From: SURF-21 sp964462595
GTDB taxonomy: Bacteria; Actinomycetota; Geothermincolia; Geothermincolales; RBG-13-55-18
NCBI GenBank assembly: GCA_964462595.1
Contig: CAYWXM010000058.1
Location: forward strand, 53,258 to 117,257
Direction: 5' to 3'
DNA length: 64,000 bases
Position numbers and translations under genes: made by a program. Position 1 is the stretch's first letter. Every line of letters starts with the position of its first letter. A model generated the notes under the pieces. That model did no database searches, was not told the DNA's origin, and was given only the letters and a program-made list of their open reading frames with translations. Of the stretch, positions 35,097 through 43,606 are shown piece by piece.

Positions 35097-35171
35097 GGGG
35101 CCGTAGCTCAGCGGGAGAGCGCTGCCTTCGCAAGGCAGAAGTCGTGGGTTCAAATCCCATCGGCTCCACCA
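35097..35171 (+). tRNA. tRNA-Ala (anticodon CGC), CCA encoded
   Basis: A complete cloverleaf: acceptor GGGGCCG/CGGCTCC, D-stem GCTC/GAGC, anticodon arm CTGCC-TTCGCAA-GGCAG giving anticodon CGC (reads GCG), T-arm GTGGG-TTCAAAT-CCCAT, and genomic CCA at 35169-35171. 75 nt in all. Confidence 0.97.
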
Positions 35172-35182
35172 GATCCGTCTTC

Positions 35183-35206
35183 AGCCCTCTTACGAGGGCT
35201 CTTTTA
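35183..35206 (+). terminator. terminator of tRNA-Ala
   Basis: Stem AGCCCTC / GAGGGCT with a TTAC loop, followed by CTTTTAT, 12 nt after the tRNA end. Confidence 0.85.
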
Positions 35207-35223
35207 TTGCCCGGTGTCAGCTC

Positions 35224-35391
35224 TTACAGCTTGCCGCGCTCGGAAATCACCGCCACACCCAGCTCGGCGATGTTGGCGGGAGGCGCGACCAAGCCGTCGC
35301 GCTCGTGCACGCTCATGGCTCCGGTGGGCAATTGGATACGCAAAGGCCCGACCTCCCTGCTAAAGCAAGCGTACACACCATCCGATTTCAA
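35224..35391 (-). pseudogene. short ORF resembling the C-terminal end of a lost gene
   Basis: A 55-codon frame opening with TTG, no ribosome-binding site, and stop TAA at 35224-35226. The peptide (VGPLRIQLPTGAMSVHERDG, then VAPPANIAELGVAVISERGKL) reads like true protein in composition, but no family is recognised. It lies between the tRNA terminator and the next gene. It may be what remains of an insertion or deletion next to the tRNA. The rest of this 360-bp gap holds nothing clear. Confidence 0.25.
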
Positions 35392-35533
35392 TTATTGGCT
35401 GCATAATATCACGAAGGCTGGCTGCAAGATAACGCGAAGCTGTGGCCGGTCAATTTGATTTTACGCAGGAAGCCTATATCATATAACGAGAAAAAGCTGG
35501 AACCGGGGTGGCAGGATAAGGAAGTCGAGACCC

Positions 35534-35848
35534 ATGGTGGATTTTCTCAAAGAGCTGAATGACTATTACGTAAGGAACCGGGGCAAACGTATCAAGCAGG
35601 AATTCCGCGACGTCCTCGGCAAGGATCCCGACGAGCTCATCGGTTCCCAGAAACAGATATTCGAGATCTACATCGAGCCCAACATGGTCCAGCTGCAGGA
35701 CACGCTCTACGAGGCCTTCAAAGAGGCGGACATGCCCCTGGACACATGGCGCACGGCGATACTGGAAAACCCGCCCAGCATAATAAACCAGGTCGCAAAG
35801 AAGATGATCATCCGCGCTATCCGCGACATGGACACCGGAGAGATCTGA
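35534..35848 (+). CDS. small helical hypothetical protein
   Basis: 104 aa, acidic/basic and almost entirely helical (VDFLKELNDYYVRNRGKRI, then FRDVLGKDPDELIGSQKQIFEIY). No Cys, no membrane segment, no recognised family. Codon choice and amino-acid composition look genuine. The ribosome-binding site is weak (GGATAAGGAAG about 10 nt upstream). It stands alone; the 271 bp after it contain only low-quality frames. Confidence 0.65.
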   Translation: MVDFLKELNDYYVRNRGKRIKQEFRDVLGKDPDELIGSQKQIFEIYIEPNMVQLQDTLYEAFKEADMPLDTWRTAILENPPSIINQVAKKMIIRAIRDMDTGEI

Positions 35849-36119
35849 GCGCAAGGCGCCATCCCCTACTGCGGACACCTGGAAAGCAGACCATAACCCA
35901 AACGATAGCCCCCGTATGCGATCCACCCATGCAGTCAGCCGTCAGCTCGCGGGCAAAAGAGGGCCGGCCCCCCTGCGAAAGGATACCCCGGCCCGTCACT
36001 CCCGGCATCCGAGATCCGGCCGCAGGTACTCCACATGCGGGCCCTGTTTCAAGCCCCCTCGATCGCTGGCCGATAAAAAACGTGTCCGATTGGTCCCGTA
36101 ATACGATAGGAGGGCTACG

Positions 36120-36455
36120 GTGAAAAAGCGTTGGTCGTTACTTACACTTATCGTCTTTTTGGCCGTAGTTACAATCCTGGCATCGGGTTGTGGCGGCGGA
36201 GGTGACGCCGCTTCGAGTGGAGAAGCTCCGGCGAGCAGCGGAGGGCCCGTCGGCCAGGCGGATGTGGCTGCATGTAAAGCCAACCGAAGCATCATCGCCA
36301 CCGCGTCGGATCACTACTACGCCATGGAGGGGGCTTATCCCAGATCTGTCCAGGATCTGGTCCCGGGCTATCTGCAGAGCGTTCCTACCTGCCCCTCGGG
36401 CGGCAGTTACGTGCTGCAGGGAAATACGGTCACCTGCACCGTGCACGGAAAATAA
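36120..36455 (+). CDS. lipoprotein with pseudopilin-like C-terminal domain
   Basis: 111 aa; GTG after GGAGGGCTACG. A lipoprotein signal (LLTLIVFLAVVTILASGC, lipidation Cys near residue 24) and a Gly/Ser-rich linker (25-46) lead to a C-terminal domain beginning ADVAACKANRSIIATASDHY. The pattern ESA-type helix, YYAMEGAYPRSVQDLVPGYL and then VPTCPSGGSYVL matches the globular part of type IV pilins and type II secretion pseudopilins. Two Cys could form the usual C-terminal disulfide. The N-terminal prepilin helix is missing and replaced by a lipid anchor. The protein is then membrane-tethered outside the cell; its role is unknown. Confidence 0.75.
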   Translation: MKKRWSLLTLIVFLAVVTILASGCGGGGDAASSGEAPASSGGPVGQADVAACKANRSIIATASDHYYAMEGAYPRSVQDLVPGYLQSVPTCPSGGSYVLQGNTVTCTVHGK

Positions 36456-36524
36456 TCGGAACGTCTCCTTGCCCGCTCGCTCGCTTCCCGTTCAACCCCT
36501 GCGTTGGTCACGGGCAATACAAAA

Positions 36525-36577
36525 GGGCCGGGTCCTGTCATCTTACGCATGAGGGGCGAGAAGCAAGACCGGGCCCC
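36525..36577. repeat. short imperfect inverted repeat (GGGCCGGGTCCTG...CAAGACCGGGCCCC)
   Basis: The 13-bp arms differ at two positions and enclose about 26 nt. It may be a relative of the GGTCTTG-ended repeats or simply the terminator of the lipoprotein gene 70 nt upstream. The remaining bases up to the rubredoxin stop (about 190) show nothing further. Confidence 0.5.
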
Positions 36578-36769
36578 ACTGGGCTGTCCATCGGAATGAC
36601 GCTTTTACCGCCTCCACAACCTCCGCTCAGTCTACCCAGGTCGGAGGACAGGCGTTGCAGGTTGCACGGAGGCCGGCCTTCATGATATCGGCGAAGATAA
36701 GCGGTTGAGGCGCGGGGAGCATATACGGCGCATGCCCTCTGAGACCTTCACCACGTGCATGCCCGCTTC

Positions 36770-36928
36770 CTATATCTTCTCGAACATGTCCTTGTCCGCG
36801 CCACACTGGGGGCAGACCCAATCTTCCGGCAGGTCCTCGAAGGGTGTACCGGGGGCTATCCCCGCATCGGGATCGCCTTTTTCCGGGTCATAGATGTAGC
36901 CGCAGACCGTGCACTCGTACTTGTCCAT
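36770..36928 (-). CDS. rubredoxin
   Basis: 52-aa electron carrier with one Fe(Cys)4 site. The Cys ligands are at 6, 9, 39 and 42 in CTVCGY and CPQCGA. The aromatic core residues (Tyr4, Tyr11, Tyr13, Trp37, Phe30, Phe49) and the DPxxGDPDxGIxPGTxFEDLP backbone are all canonical. ATG preceded by AAAAGGAGGAGAAAGGG. Rubredoxins in anaerobes feed superoxide reductase, rubrerythrin or alkane/oxygen reductases; none of these is adjacent here, so the partner is unknown. Confidence 0.96.
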   Translation of the reverse strand: MDKYECTVCGYIYDPEKGDPDAGIAPGTPFEDLPEDWVCPQCGADKDMFEKI

Positions 36929-37123
36929 CCCTTTCTCCTCCTTTTCTCGGCCTGTCCTGTAACCGATACGGGACAGCGGTTTTACTATAATATACCCGCG
37001 ACGATATGTTTTTACCGTGAGTGGAGATACGAGCCCTGATCTTTATCGCTTGACCGCCGGCAGCAGCGTAATGTAAGCGGCATCTATTATCGGCGGCGCC
37101 GGGGCCGCTGCGCGAAGGGAGCA

Positions 37124-38137
37124 GTGACGACCGTGCCGAATGGAGAGAACACGTTGGCCTGGTTCTGCACCTACACGCCGCTGGAGATACTGGACGCGGC
37201 GGGGCTCTCACCAGTGCGCCGTTTCGGGGACCCGGGCCGCCTGGAATCCGCCGACACTTTCCTCCACCCCGCCATCTGCCCCTTCGTACGCGCCTGCCTG
37301 GCGGCGGAGATGGAGGAAAACAGGCTCCATCACGCCGTATTCGTCAATTCCTGCGACGGCATGCGCCGGCTGTACGACGCCTGGAGGGTCCAGTTCCGGG
37401 ACGATTTCGCCTATCTCATGGACCTTCCGCGCAACGTCGAAGCAAGGGGGGAGCGCTTTCTGGCGGAGGAGTTCCGCAACCTGGCGCAGGTGTTGGCGGA
37501 TTTTACGGGAACTGAGGTCACCGCCGCAAGGCTGCGTGCGGCCGCACTGGAAAGGGAGGAGCTCCGCCTCTCCTATATACGCGAGGCAGACGGTATTTAC
37601 GGAGAGCGGCGCCTGCGGCTGGCCATGGAGCACCATTCCGGCGATTCCGGCGTGAATCCAGGGGACGCGGGGCGGGAAGGCGGGGGCGAAGGCGTCCCGG
37701 TACTGCTCACGGGCAACCTTCTCAACCCGGCAGGACTGGTATCCAGCCTGGGCCGTGCGGGTGCGCGGGTGACGTGGATAGACCTCTGTAACGGCGACCG
37801 CGCCTTCTCCTCATCGACCCTGCCGCAGGGAGAGGACATGGAGGAGATGCTGGCCTCGCTGGCGCAGAGGTATCTGGGAAGGCATCCCTGCGCCAGGATG
37901 AATGATGCCGGAAGGCGTTACGACCTGCTGGTGGAAGCGGTGAGAGAAAAGGGGGCAAGGGGCGTCATCTATGCTTCACTGAAGTTCTGCGACGCCTATC
38001 TCTACGATTTCCCGCGCGTGCAGGAGAGGCTCCTCAAGGAAAGCATCCCCGTCCTGCGCCTGGAAAGCGATTACGCGGACGGCAACACGGGCCAGGTGCT
38101 CACGCGCGTCGAGGCCTTCCTGGAGATGCTCGTTTGA
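37124..38137 (+). CDS. 2-hydroxyacyl-CoA dehydratase / benzoyl-CoA reductase family subunit (HgdB-like)
   Basis: 337 aa; GTG after GAAGGGAGCA. Subunits of this family bind a [4Fe-4S] cluster and catalyse ATP-primed radical dehydration of 2-hydroxyacyl-CoA or reduction of aromatic CoA esters. Visible family marks are TYTPLEILDAAGLSPVRRFG at the N-terminus, CPFVRACL near residue 48, VNSCDGMRRLYD near 75, LMDLPRN near 97, and in the second half YASLKFCDAYLYDFPRVQE and PVLRLESDYADGNTGQVLTRVEAF. Cys 49, 78 and the KFC Cys are likely cluster ligands. A homologous partner gene follows. The activator ATPase and a CoA transferase are not in the window. Confidence 0.9.
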   Translation: MTTVPNGENTLAWFCTYTPLEILDAAGLSPVRRFGDPGRLESADTFLHPAICPFVRACLAAEMEENRLHHAVFVNSCDGMRRLYDAWRVQFRDDFAYLMDLPRNVEARGERFLAEEFRNLAQVLADFTGTEVTAARLRAAALEREELRLSYIREADGIYGERRLRLAMEHHSGDSGVNPGDAGREGGGEGVPVLLTGNLLNPAGLVSSLGRAGARVTWIDLCNGDRAFSSSTLPQGEDMEEMLASLAQRYLGRHPCARMNDAGRRYDLLVEAVREKGARGVIYASLKFCDAYLYDFPRVQERLLKESIPVLRLESDYADGNTGQVLTRVEAFLEMLV

Positions 38138-38170
38138 CGGTATTGTCGCATTGTTGTCGGAGGAGGACAC

Positions 38171-39439
38171 ATGTCTCTTGTCGATGTGATCAAGGAAAGG
38201 TTCTCCGACCGTCTCGTGCCCTCCACTTTCCATTCCAGGTTCTTCTGGAAGACGGCCGAGAGCCTGGCCCGCTCCCCCCTCAACCGGCCGCGCTGGAAGG
38301 CCGACCGCATCTCCCTCTCCTACTTCCTGTCCATAACGAGCGACGCGTACCTGGGACGGGGTCCGGTGGTATGGTGCAACCTGCTGGTCCCCAGCGAACT
38401 CGTCATCGGGCTTGGCTGCATCCCCTTCTACCCGGAGATGGCCGCAGCGGTCGTGGCCGCTGCGGGGATGGGACCCCGCTTCATCGACCGTGCCGCGGAT
38501 GCCGGCTTCTCGGCGGACGCGTGTTCCTTCCACCGTTGCGCGCTCGGCCTCGCTCTGGATGGGTTCATGCCGGAGCCCGCGCTGCTTCTGGGCGTCAACT
38601 ACCCTTGTGACTCGGCCCCCCTCTCCTTCGCCTTCTGCTCCGACCTCTACGGCGCCCCACAGATCACCATCGATATTCCCCTGCCGGACCGCGCCCAGGC
38701 GCAGTCGCTGGTCGCGGAACAGCTCGAGGAGACGGCAAATGCGCTGGCGGGCCTTTCGGGCCTCGAGGAGGCAGGGATGCGTGCGGGTCTCACCGAGGCC
38801 ATAGACTATTCCAACCAGGCCCTGCGCTACCTGCTCGAGGTGGAAGAGATGCGCAAGAGAGACGACTGTACCCTTGACGGCATGGATGCCATGGGTGGTA
38901 TAAGCGTCCTCTTCGCCAGCCTGGGATCGCGTGCGGGGGTCGAGTTCTACCGTACCCTGTCCAGGGAGCTGCGCGAGAGCGGAATGGCGGGCGGAGATGC
39001 TATACGCCTGATGTGGATGCACCTCAAGCCCTGGTATTCCCAGGGACTGCTTGCGACCCTGGAGCATCACGGCGCACGCCTGGTATGCGAGGAATACACC
39101 CATGCCACCTGGGGGCACATGGACCCGCAAGACCCGTTCAACTCCCTGGCCGGGAAATTATGCAGCCACTTCCTGGTGGGACCGGTGGAGAGAAGGGCTT
39201 CCCACCTCGCCTCCCTGGCCGAGGAGTACCGCGTTGACGGCGCCATCCATTACAACCACTGGGGATGCCGCCAGAGCTGCGGTGGATCCGCGCTCGTGAA
39301 GCAGGCCCTGCAGGATATCGGCATCCCCACCCTCATCCTGGACGGCGATTGCGTCGACGAGCGCGAATACCAGGAGGGCCAGATCTCTACCCGCCTGGAG
39401 GCCTTCTTGGAATCGTTGGGTTCCCGAGCCTACGGTTAA
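38171..39439 (+). CDS. 2-hydroxyacyl-CoA dehydratase family subunit (HgdA-like)
   Basis: 422 aa; ATG after GGAGGAGGACAC, 33 nt behind the first subunit. Same family as its neighbour but longer, as in the alpha subunits. Key parts are GLGCIPFYPEM near residue 78 (the usual substrate-pocket loop), CSFHRC near 120, LLGVNYPCDSAP near 139, and a C-terminal half with HLKPWY, RASHLASLAEEYRVDGAIHYNHWGCRQSCGG near 355-370 and PTLILDGDCVDEREYQEGQISTRLEAFLE. The pair should be an oxygen-sensitive heterodimer. Substrate could be a 2-hydroxyacyl-CoA of amino-acid fermentation or an aromatic CoA ester; a double-cubane-type relative is another possibility. Confidence 0.9.
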   Translation: MSLVDVIKERFSDRLVPSTFHSRFFWKTAESLARSPLNRPRWKADRISLSYFLSITSDAYLGRGPVVWCNLLVPSELVIGLGCIPFYPEMAAAVVAAAGMGPRFIDRAADAGFSADACSFHRCALGLALDGFMPEPALLLGVNYPCDSAPLSFAFCSDLYGAPQITIDIPLPDRAQAQSLVAEQLEETANALAGLSGLEEAGMRAGLTEAIDYSNQALRYLLEVEEMRKRDDCTLDGMDAMGGISVLFASLGSRAGVEFYRTLSRELRESGMAGGDAIRLMWMHLKPWYSQGLLATLEHHGARLVCEEYTHATWGHMDPQDPFNSLAGKLCSHFLVGPVERRASHLASLAEEYRVDGAIHYNHWGCRQSCGGSALVKQALQDIGIPTLILDGDCVDEREYQEGQISTRLEAFLESLGSRAYG

Positions 39440-39734
39440 TCATCTCGCTCTTGGTGCTTATCCAGCCCGGGGGTAACGATCCTCGCTCAGCACTCGCAGG
39501 GTGCATATCCATGGCAAAACATACTCCCGAGTATACTGCTCGCGAAGGTCGCTTCGGATCGACCCCCCGGATCTCGAGCTAGTGGCAGCGCAGACGGGTC
39601 GCTTATTACCGGACGCCGGTTCTCGGGAAATGACTGAACAAGCATAAGATGCTACTGTAATTGCAGGTTCTGCGTCATATACGGGTGATCGGTCATCGCC
39701 GATGTTAGGATTATACATCCGGGAGGTGTGTGTA

Positions 39735-40310
39735 GTGAGGAAATCGCTTGTTCCGTTGCTGCTGGTCTTAATGGCTGTATCTCTGGGGATATCCGTCACA
39801 GGATGCGGGTTGAGCAGCGAGGACAAAGCCTTGCAGTTCATAAACAGGGGCGATGGATACTCGTATCGCATGGCCAGCGAAGGAGAGAATATGAGCCTGG
39901 CATTGGAGGACTTCTTCGCCATCCTGCAGGGCCCCAACCCCCAGGCCATAGTGAACCCGGGCGGACCACTGGAACAGTACGATAGCGCCAGGGAAGAGAT
40001 GTTGTCGTATGCCCTTCAAGCGGAAGCCGAATACAACAGCGTGCTTTCGTTGAGCGGTGTCGAAGGTGAGAAGGAATACGCGACCCTGATGATCGAAGTC
40101 GCGCAGAGAACGAAGGGATTATCGGAATTCATCGAGGAATGGTTCAGCAAGGCCCTGGCTGTGATAAAGACCCTGGACGAGGGCAAGATCAGGTCCTATC
40201 TGACCGGAGATGAATTCGAGGGTGGACTTGCGGAAATCGATGAGCTGAGAACGGAGATCGACCGCATAGCCGGAGAAGCGAGAGATTACAGGTTGGAGAG
40301 GGATTTCTGA
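39735..40310 (+). CDS. hypothetical lipoprotein
   Basis: 191 aa. GTG 39735 follows GGGAGGTGTGTGTA and gives a clean lipoprotein signal (VRKSLVPLLLVLMAVSLGIS, lipobox VTGC); the ATG 11 codons upstream would spoil it. The mature part is a helical, acidic domain (EDKALQFINRGDGYSYRMAS, EYATLMIEVAQRTKGL, EIDELRTEIDRIAGEA) with no recognised family. It precedes another lipoprotein and an ABC transporter on the same strand, so it may belong to that export or sensing unit. The 295 bp upstream hold no gene. Confidence 0.75.
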   Translation: MRKSLVPLLLVLMAVSLGISVTGCGLSSEDKALQFINRGDGYSYRMASEGENMSLALEDFFAILQGPNPQAIVNPGGPLEQYDSAREEMLSYALQAEAEYNSVLSLSGVEGEKEYATLMIEVAQRTKGLSEFIEEWFSKALAVIKTLDEGKIRSYLTGDEFEGGLAEIDELRTEIDRIAGEARDYRLERDF

Positions 40311-40390
40311 GTCAGCGATCGCGGTGGCCGCTGCCGGCGGCACAGCCGTCCGGTAAGATCCGCTGACGTCCAGGAAGGGAGAAGACAACG

Positions 40391-41179
40391 ATGGAGAGAG
40401 CCGGTCGTGTTCGCGTTGTAATGATGCTGCCGGTTTTGCTGGCGCTTCTATTCATATCCGCAGCAGTCTTCGCCTCCTGCGGGGGCGCGGGCGATACCGT
40501 GACGGAGGCTCCGGATGCGGGCACGGACGAGGGCTCGAGACTCCCTCCGGGCATTACCAGCGAGGACCTGGAGGGGCTGAACCTGGAAGACCCGGGACAG
40601 GACGCGGGCGGATCCGGGTCGGGTGAGGGTGAGGACGTGACGGAAGGATCTTCGCAGCCGGATGCTCCGGATCCCAGGTATACGTCATCTCTTTCCGGAG
40701 CCCAGTTCAACATAGTGGATATCACCAGGAACGGCTCCAACCAGAAGGTAATCGAGTCGAGTCAGAGGGAAGTCATGGGCGATTACCTGGAGATAGAGCT
40801 GGCGGTCGAAAACGTCGGAGAGGAAGTGATCGATCTCTCCCAGTACTCGTTCCGGCTGGAAAGCCCCAGCATAGAGGCGGATGAATACCGCTCGTACTAT
40901 GACGATAACGGTTATCTGGGAAAATATGTTTCCGAGCACGTCATATCGGCCGTCCTCCTCGACTATGCCGACCTGACGCCGGTGACCTGCAAGCTCAAGA
41001 AAAAGGAGGTCCTGGAGGGGGTTTTTCTCTTCTTCGATCTGGATCCGCAGAGCATCGAGGAAAACGCGGGTTTCAGCGCGGATATCGCCAACGGCGACGC
41101 GTACCTCGTTATCCATAAGGTGCGGGGCAGCGATTACGGTGAGGAGATAAGGATGAGTCTCGCCGGCTTTGCGGATTGA
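40391..41179 (+). CDS. lipoprotein with DUF4352-like beta-sandwich
   Basis: 262 aa; ATG after AAGGGAGAAGACAACG. The signal peptide ends VFASCGG, a lipobox with Cys near residue 28. Residues 30-95 are a Glu/Gly/Asp-rich linker. The C-terminal 160 residues carry the DUF4352 pattern (GDYLEIELAVENVGEEVIDL, then YSFRLESPSIEADEYRSY). This domain is an immunoglobulin-like fold found in extracytoplasmic lipoproteins of Gram-positive-type bacteria. It sits 24 nt before an FtsX-like permease gene, suggesting that it is the extracellular partner of that ABC system. Confidence 0.82.
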   Translation: MERAGRVRVVMMLPVLLALLFISAAVFASCGGAGDTVTEAPDAGTDEGSRLPPGITSEDLEGLNLEDPGQDAGGSGSGEGEDVTEGSSQPDAPDPRYTSSLSGAQFNIVDITRNGSNQKVIESSQREVMGDYLEIELAVENVGEEVIDLSQYSFRLESPSIEADEYRSYYDDNGYLGKYVSEHVISAVLLDYADLTPVTCKLKKKEVLEGVFLFFDLDPQSIEENAGFSADIANGDAYLVIHKVRGSDYGEEIRMSLAGFAD

Positions 41180-41203
41180 ACCACGGCAAAGGAGATGCAT
41201 GCG

Positions 41204-42715
41204 ATGCGTTCGCTGAGGAGGGGGTTCAAGAGCTTCAGGCGCCATCCTTTGAGCAATCTCATCGTGGTACTGCTGCTCTTCGTTTGCCTGGCCTTCTCCC
41301 TGTCCATGCTGGTGGTAAAGCTGGCCGCGGACAACCAGGTCGAAAACATCAAGAAGACCGTCGGCAATTATGGTGAGGTCCGCGTAAGTTCCGAATACAT
41401 CCTGGAGGTCTTCGAGCAGGAGATGGAAAAGGGAGCGAGGCAGCGGCAGCGCGAGGCCCGCAGCATGAGCAAGGAGGAGGAGGTCGCGGACAGGGCCAAG
41501 TTCCTTTTGCCGGAGGAGGTCGCCGACGCCTTTTCCCTCCAGGACCATATCTTGACCTACGACAAGATCCAGAACGCCGGGATTATCATACTCAACGCCG
41601 AGAACTCAGAGCTGGCTCCCCTGGAGCAATACGCGACGGATACGGAACTGGCCAGGCAGGGGATCGCGGGTTTGAACACCCAGACGCTGGGGAACCTGTT
41701 CGTGTTCGAGGGCAACACCGATTGCTCCTCCGCCTCCGATTTCCTCAACGGCAGCAAAAAGCTCGTGGAGGGCTCTTTCTTCACTTACCGGGATTACCTG
41801 GAAGGAAACCGGGTGGCGCTGGTGGAAAAGAACATGGCCGAGGACAACGGGCTCGGGATCGGGGACAGCTTAGAGGCGGTGATCGTCGGCGGGGGCAGGA
41901 ACGACAGGACGATGGAGATCGAGATAATAGGCATATACGAGACCCTCGAGGCGGAGCGCGACAGCGGGAGTATCCTGGATTATAACCCGGCGGGCAATAA
42001 GCTCTTCGCTCCCCTTCCCGTGGTCCAGGAACTGAACGGAACACCGGGATACGTGGAGTTGGGCTCTTATTACTTCGACAACGTCGACCATACCGCGTCC
42101 CTGCAGGAGGCATTCTCGCAAAACATAGCAGACGGGGACAAATACGAGTTCATAAGCGACTTCGAGGATTACGAGAAGATCTCTGACCCCCTGGAAAGAG
42201 TGGGCAAGACCTCGACCATCGGGCTGTTCGGAGCCCTGGGGGCCTGCGCCCTGATCATCCTCCTGGCCATGGCCATCATCATCAGCGGCAGGACCAGGGA
42301 GCTGGGAGTTCTCAAGGCCATAGGGGCCACGGACCGCCAGGTCGTTTTACAGTACGCGATGGAGGTCATCTGCATCTGCCTGGTGTCCGTGATCCTCGCG
42401 ACCGGGGCCACCGCCCTCATCAGCCAGGGTATCGGCAACTGGCTGCTCTCCGGAAGCGTGCAGAACGAGGCCAGCGAGGAGGAAGCAAAGGCCTACACGG
42501 GCAATTACCTGAGCGATCGTAAGCTGTACAAGGAAGGCGGGCTGTACAGCCCCGCGTCCGAGGAAGAGGAAACCGTTAACCTGAACGTGATATACCAGGG
42601 GGACCTGCTTCTCTACGGGATCCTTATCCTGTTCGGGATAAGCCTGCTGGGCATGGCGGTCCCGGTGTTCTGGATAATCAGGCTGAGGCCGGCGCGTGTC
42701 CTGAGCATGGAATAG
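41204..42715 (+). CDS. ABC transporter permease, FtsX/MacB type
   Basis: 503 aa from ATG 41204; the ATG at 41195 lies too close to AAAGGAG. One N-terminal transmembrane helix (LSNLIVVLLLFVCLAFSLSML), a large extracytoplasmic domain of about 300 residues rich in Glu/Asp, then three C-terminal helices with the FtsX motif ISGRTRELGVLKAIGATDRQVVLQ near residue 370. That is the MacB/LolC layout: mechanotransmission by an ATPase rather than substrate channelling. Its ATPase is encoded 14 nt downstream and two lipoproteins upstream. Role probably in extrusion of lipoprotein, peptide or cell-surface material; not determinable further. Confidence 0.9.
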   Translation: MRSLRRGFKSFRRHPLSNLIVVLLLFVCLAFSLSMLVVKLAADNQVENIKKTVGNYGEVRVSSEYILEVFEQEMEKGARQRQREARSMSKEEEVADRAKFLLPEEVADAFSLQDHILTYDKIQNAGIIILNAENSELAPLEQYATDTELARQGIAGLNTQTLGNLFVFEGNTDCSSASDFLNGSKKLVEGSFFTYRDYLEGNRVALVEKNMAEDNGLGIGDSLEAVIVGGGRNDRTMEIEIIGIYETLEAERDSGSILDYNPAGNKLFAPLPVVQELNGTPGYVELGSYYFDNVDHTASLQEAFSQNIADGDKYEFISDFEDYEKISDPLERVGKTSTIGLFGALGACALIILLAMAIIISGRTRELGVLKAIGATDRQVVLQYAMEVICICLVSVILATGATALISQGIGNWLLSGSVQNEASEEEAKAYTGNYLSDRKLYKEGGLYSPASEEEETVNLNVIYQGDLLLYGILILFGISLLGMAVPVFWIIRLRPARVLSME

Positions 42716-42729
42716 GAGGAAGCGGATTC

Positions 42730-43431
42730 ATGCCGGATAAGTTGCAGGTCAGGGAGTTGAACAAGACCTTCAAGGCCAGGGCGGGGGACGTTACCGCCGT
42801 GGACGATGTAAGCTTCGAGTCGCGCAAGGGTGAGGTTACGGTGATCGTGGGGCCGTCCGGCTCCGGCAAGACCACCCTGCTCTATCTCGTCGGTTCCCTG
42901 GAGAGCCCCGACGCGGGGGAGATCCGGGTCTTCGGCGAAGATATCGCCTCCTCCGGCGCCGACCTTATCGATTACCGCAGGAGCAGGGTGGGTTTCGTCT
43001 TCCAGTTCTTCAATCTCATCTCCGCCTTGACGGCATTGGAAAACGTCATGCTGCCCATGGACCTGCAGACCGTACCCCTTTCGGAGCAGCGCAGTAAAGC
43101 GGTGGGTCTTCTGGCCAGGATGGGAATAGACGCAAGGCTGCAGAAGGCCAGGGCCAACAGGATGAGCGGCGGCGAAAAACAGAGGGTCGCCATTGCCAGG
43201 GCCATGGCCAACGACCCGGATATTATCCTCGCGGACGAGCCCACGGGCAACCTGGACAGTGCCACCGGGCGTGTGGTGGTAGATATCCTGGTCAAGCTGG
43301 CGCGAGAGGACAACAAGTGTGTCATAATCGTCACCCACGACGAGGACATCCTCGAGGTAGCCGACCGTGCCTTCCACATGATGGATGGAAGGCTGACCCG
43401 GCACGAGAGGAGCGACGTCTCGGACCTGTGA
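42730..43431 (+). CDS. ABC transporter ATP-binding protein (LolD/MacB family)
   Basis: 233 aa; ATG after AGGAGGAAGCGGATTC. Walker A GPSGSGKTT is near residue 40, the Q-loop FQFFNLISALTALENV near 95, the signature MSGGEKQRVAIARA near 145, Walker B IILADEPTGNLDS near 166 and the H-loop VTHDED near 200. The DEPTGNLDS motif and length place it with MacB/LolD/FtsE proteins that work with FtsX-like permeases. Translationally adjacent to the permease gene; the four-gene run (two lipoproteins, permease, ATPase) is likely one operon. Confidence 0.95.
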   Translation: MPDKLQVRELNKTFKARAGDVTAVDDVSFESRKGEVTVIVGPSGSGKTTLLYLVGSLESPDAGEIRVFGEDIASSGADLIDYRRSRVGFVFQFFNLISALTALENVMLPMDLQTVPLSEQRSKAVGLLARMGIDARLQKARANRMSGGEKQRVAIARAMANDPDIILADEPTGNLDSATGRVVVDILVKLAREDNKCVIIVTHDEDILEVADRAFHMMDGRLTRHERSDVSDL

Positions 43432-43606
43432 GACTAGAGCTATAAGCCGGTTTTCGCTCCTGCTTATCGCGGGCATTACCTCATTTCCGGATGGGATGAG
43501 CGCCAGCAAGGCGGCGCTCGGAATCGCATAATCACAATATGGTTATAATTGATTCCTAACAGTTCGTTAACATGCGTTCACGACAATAGAGACAGGAGGT
43601 ATGGAT

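Noticed and set aside
39521..39534. Palindrome ATACTCCCGAGTAT as another copy of the repeat family
   Set aside because: Only the small inner hairpin is similar; the GGTCTTG-type ends and the conserved core are missing.
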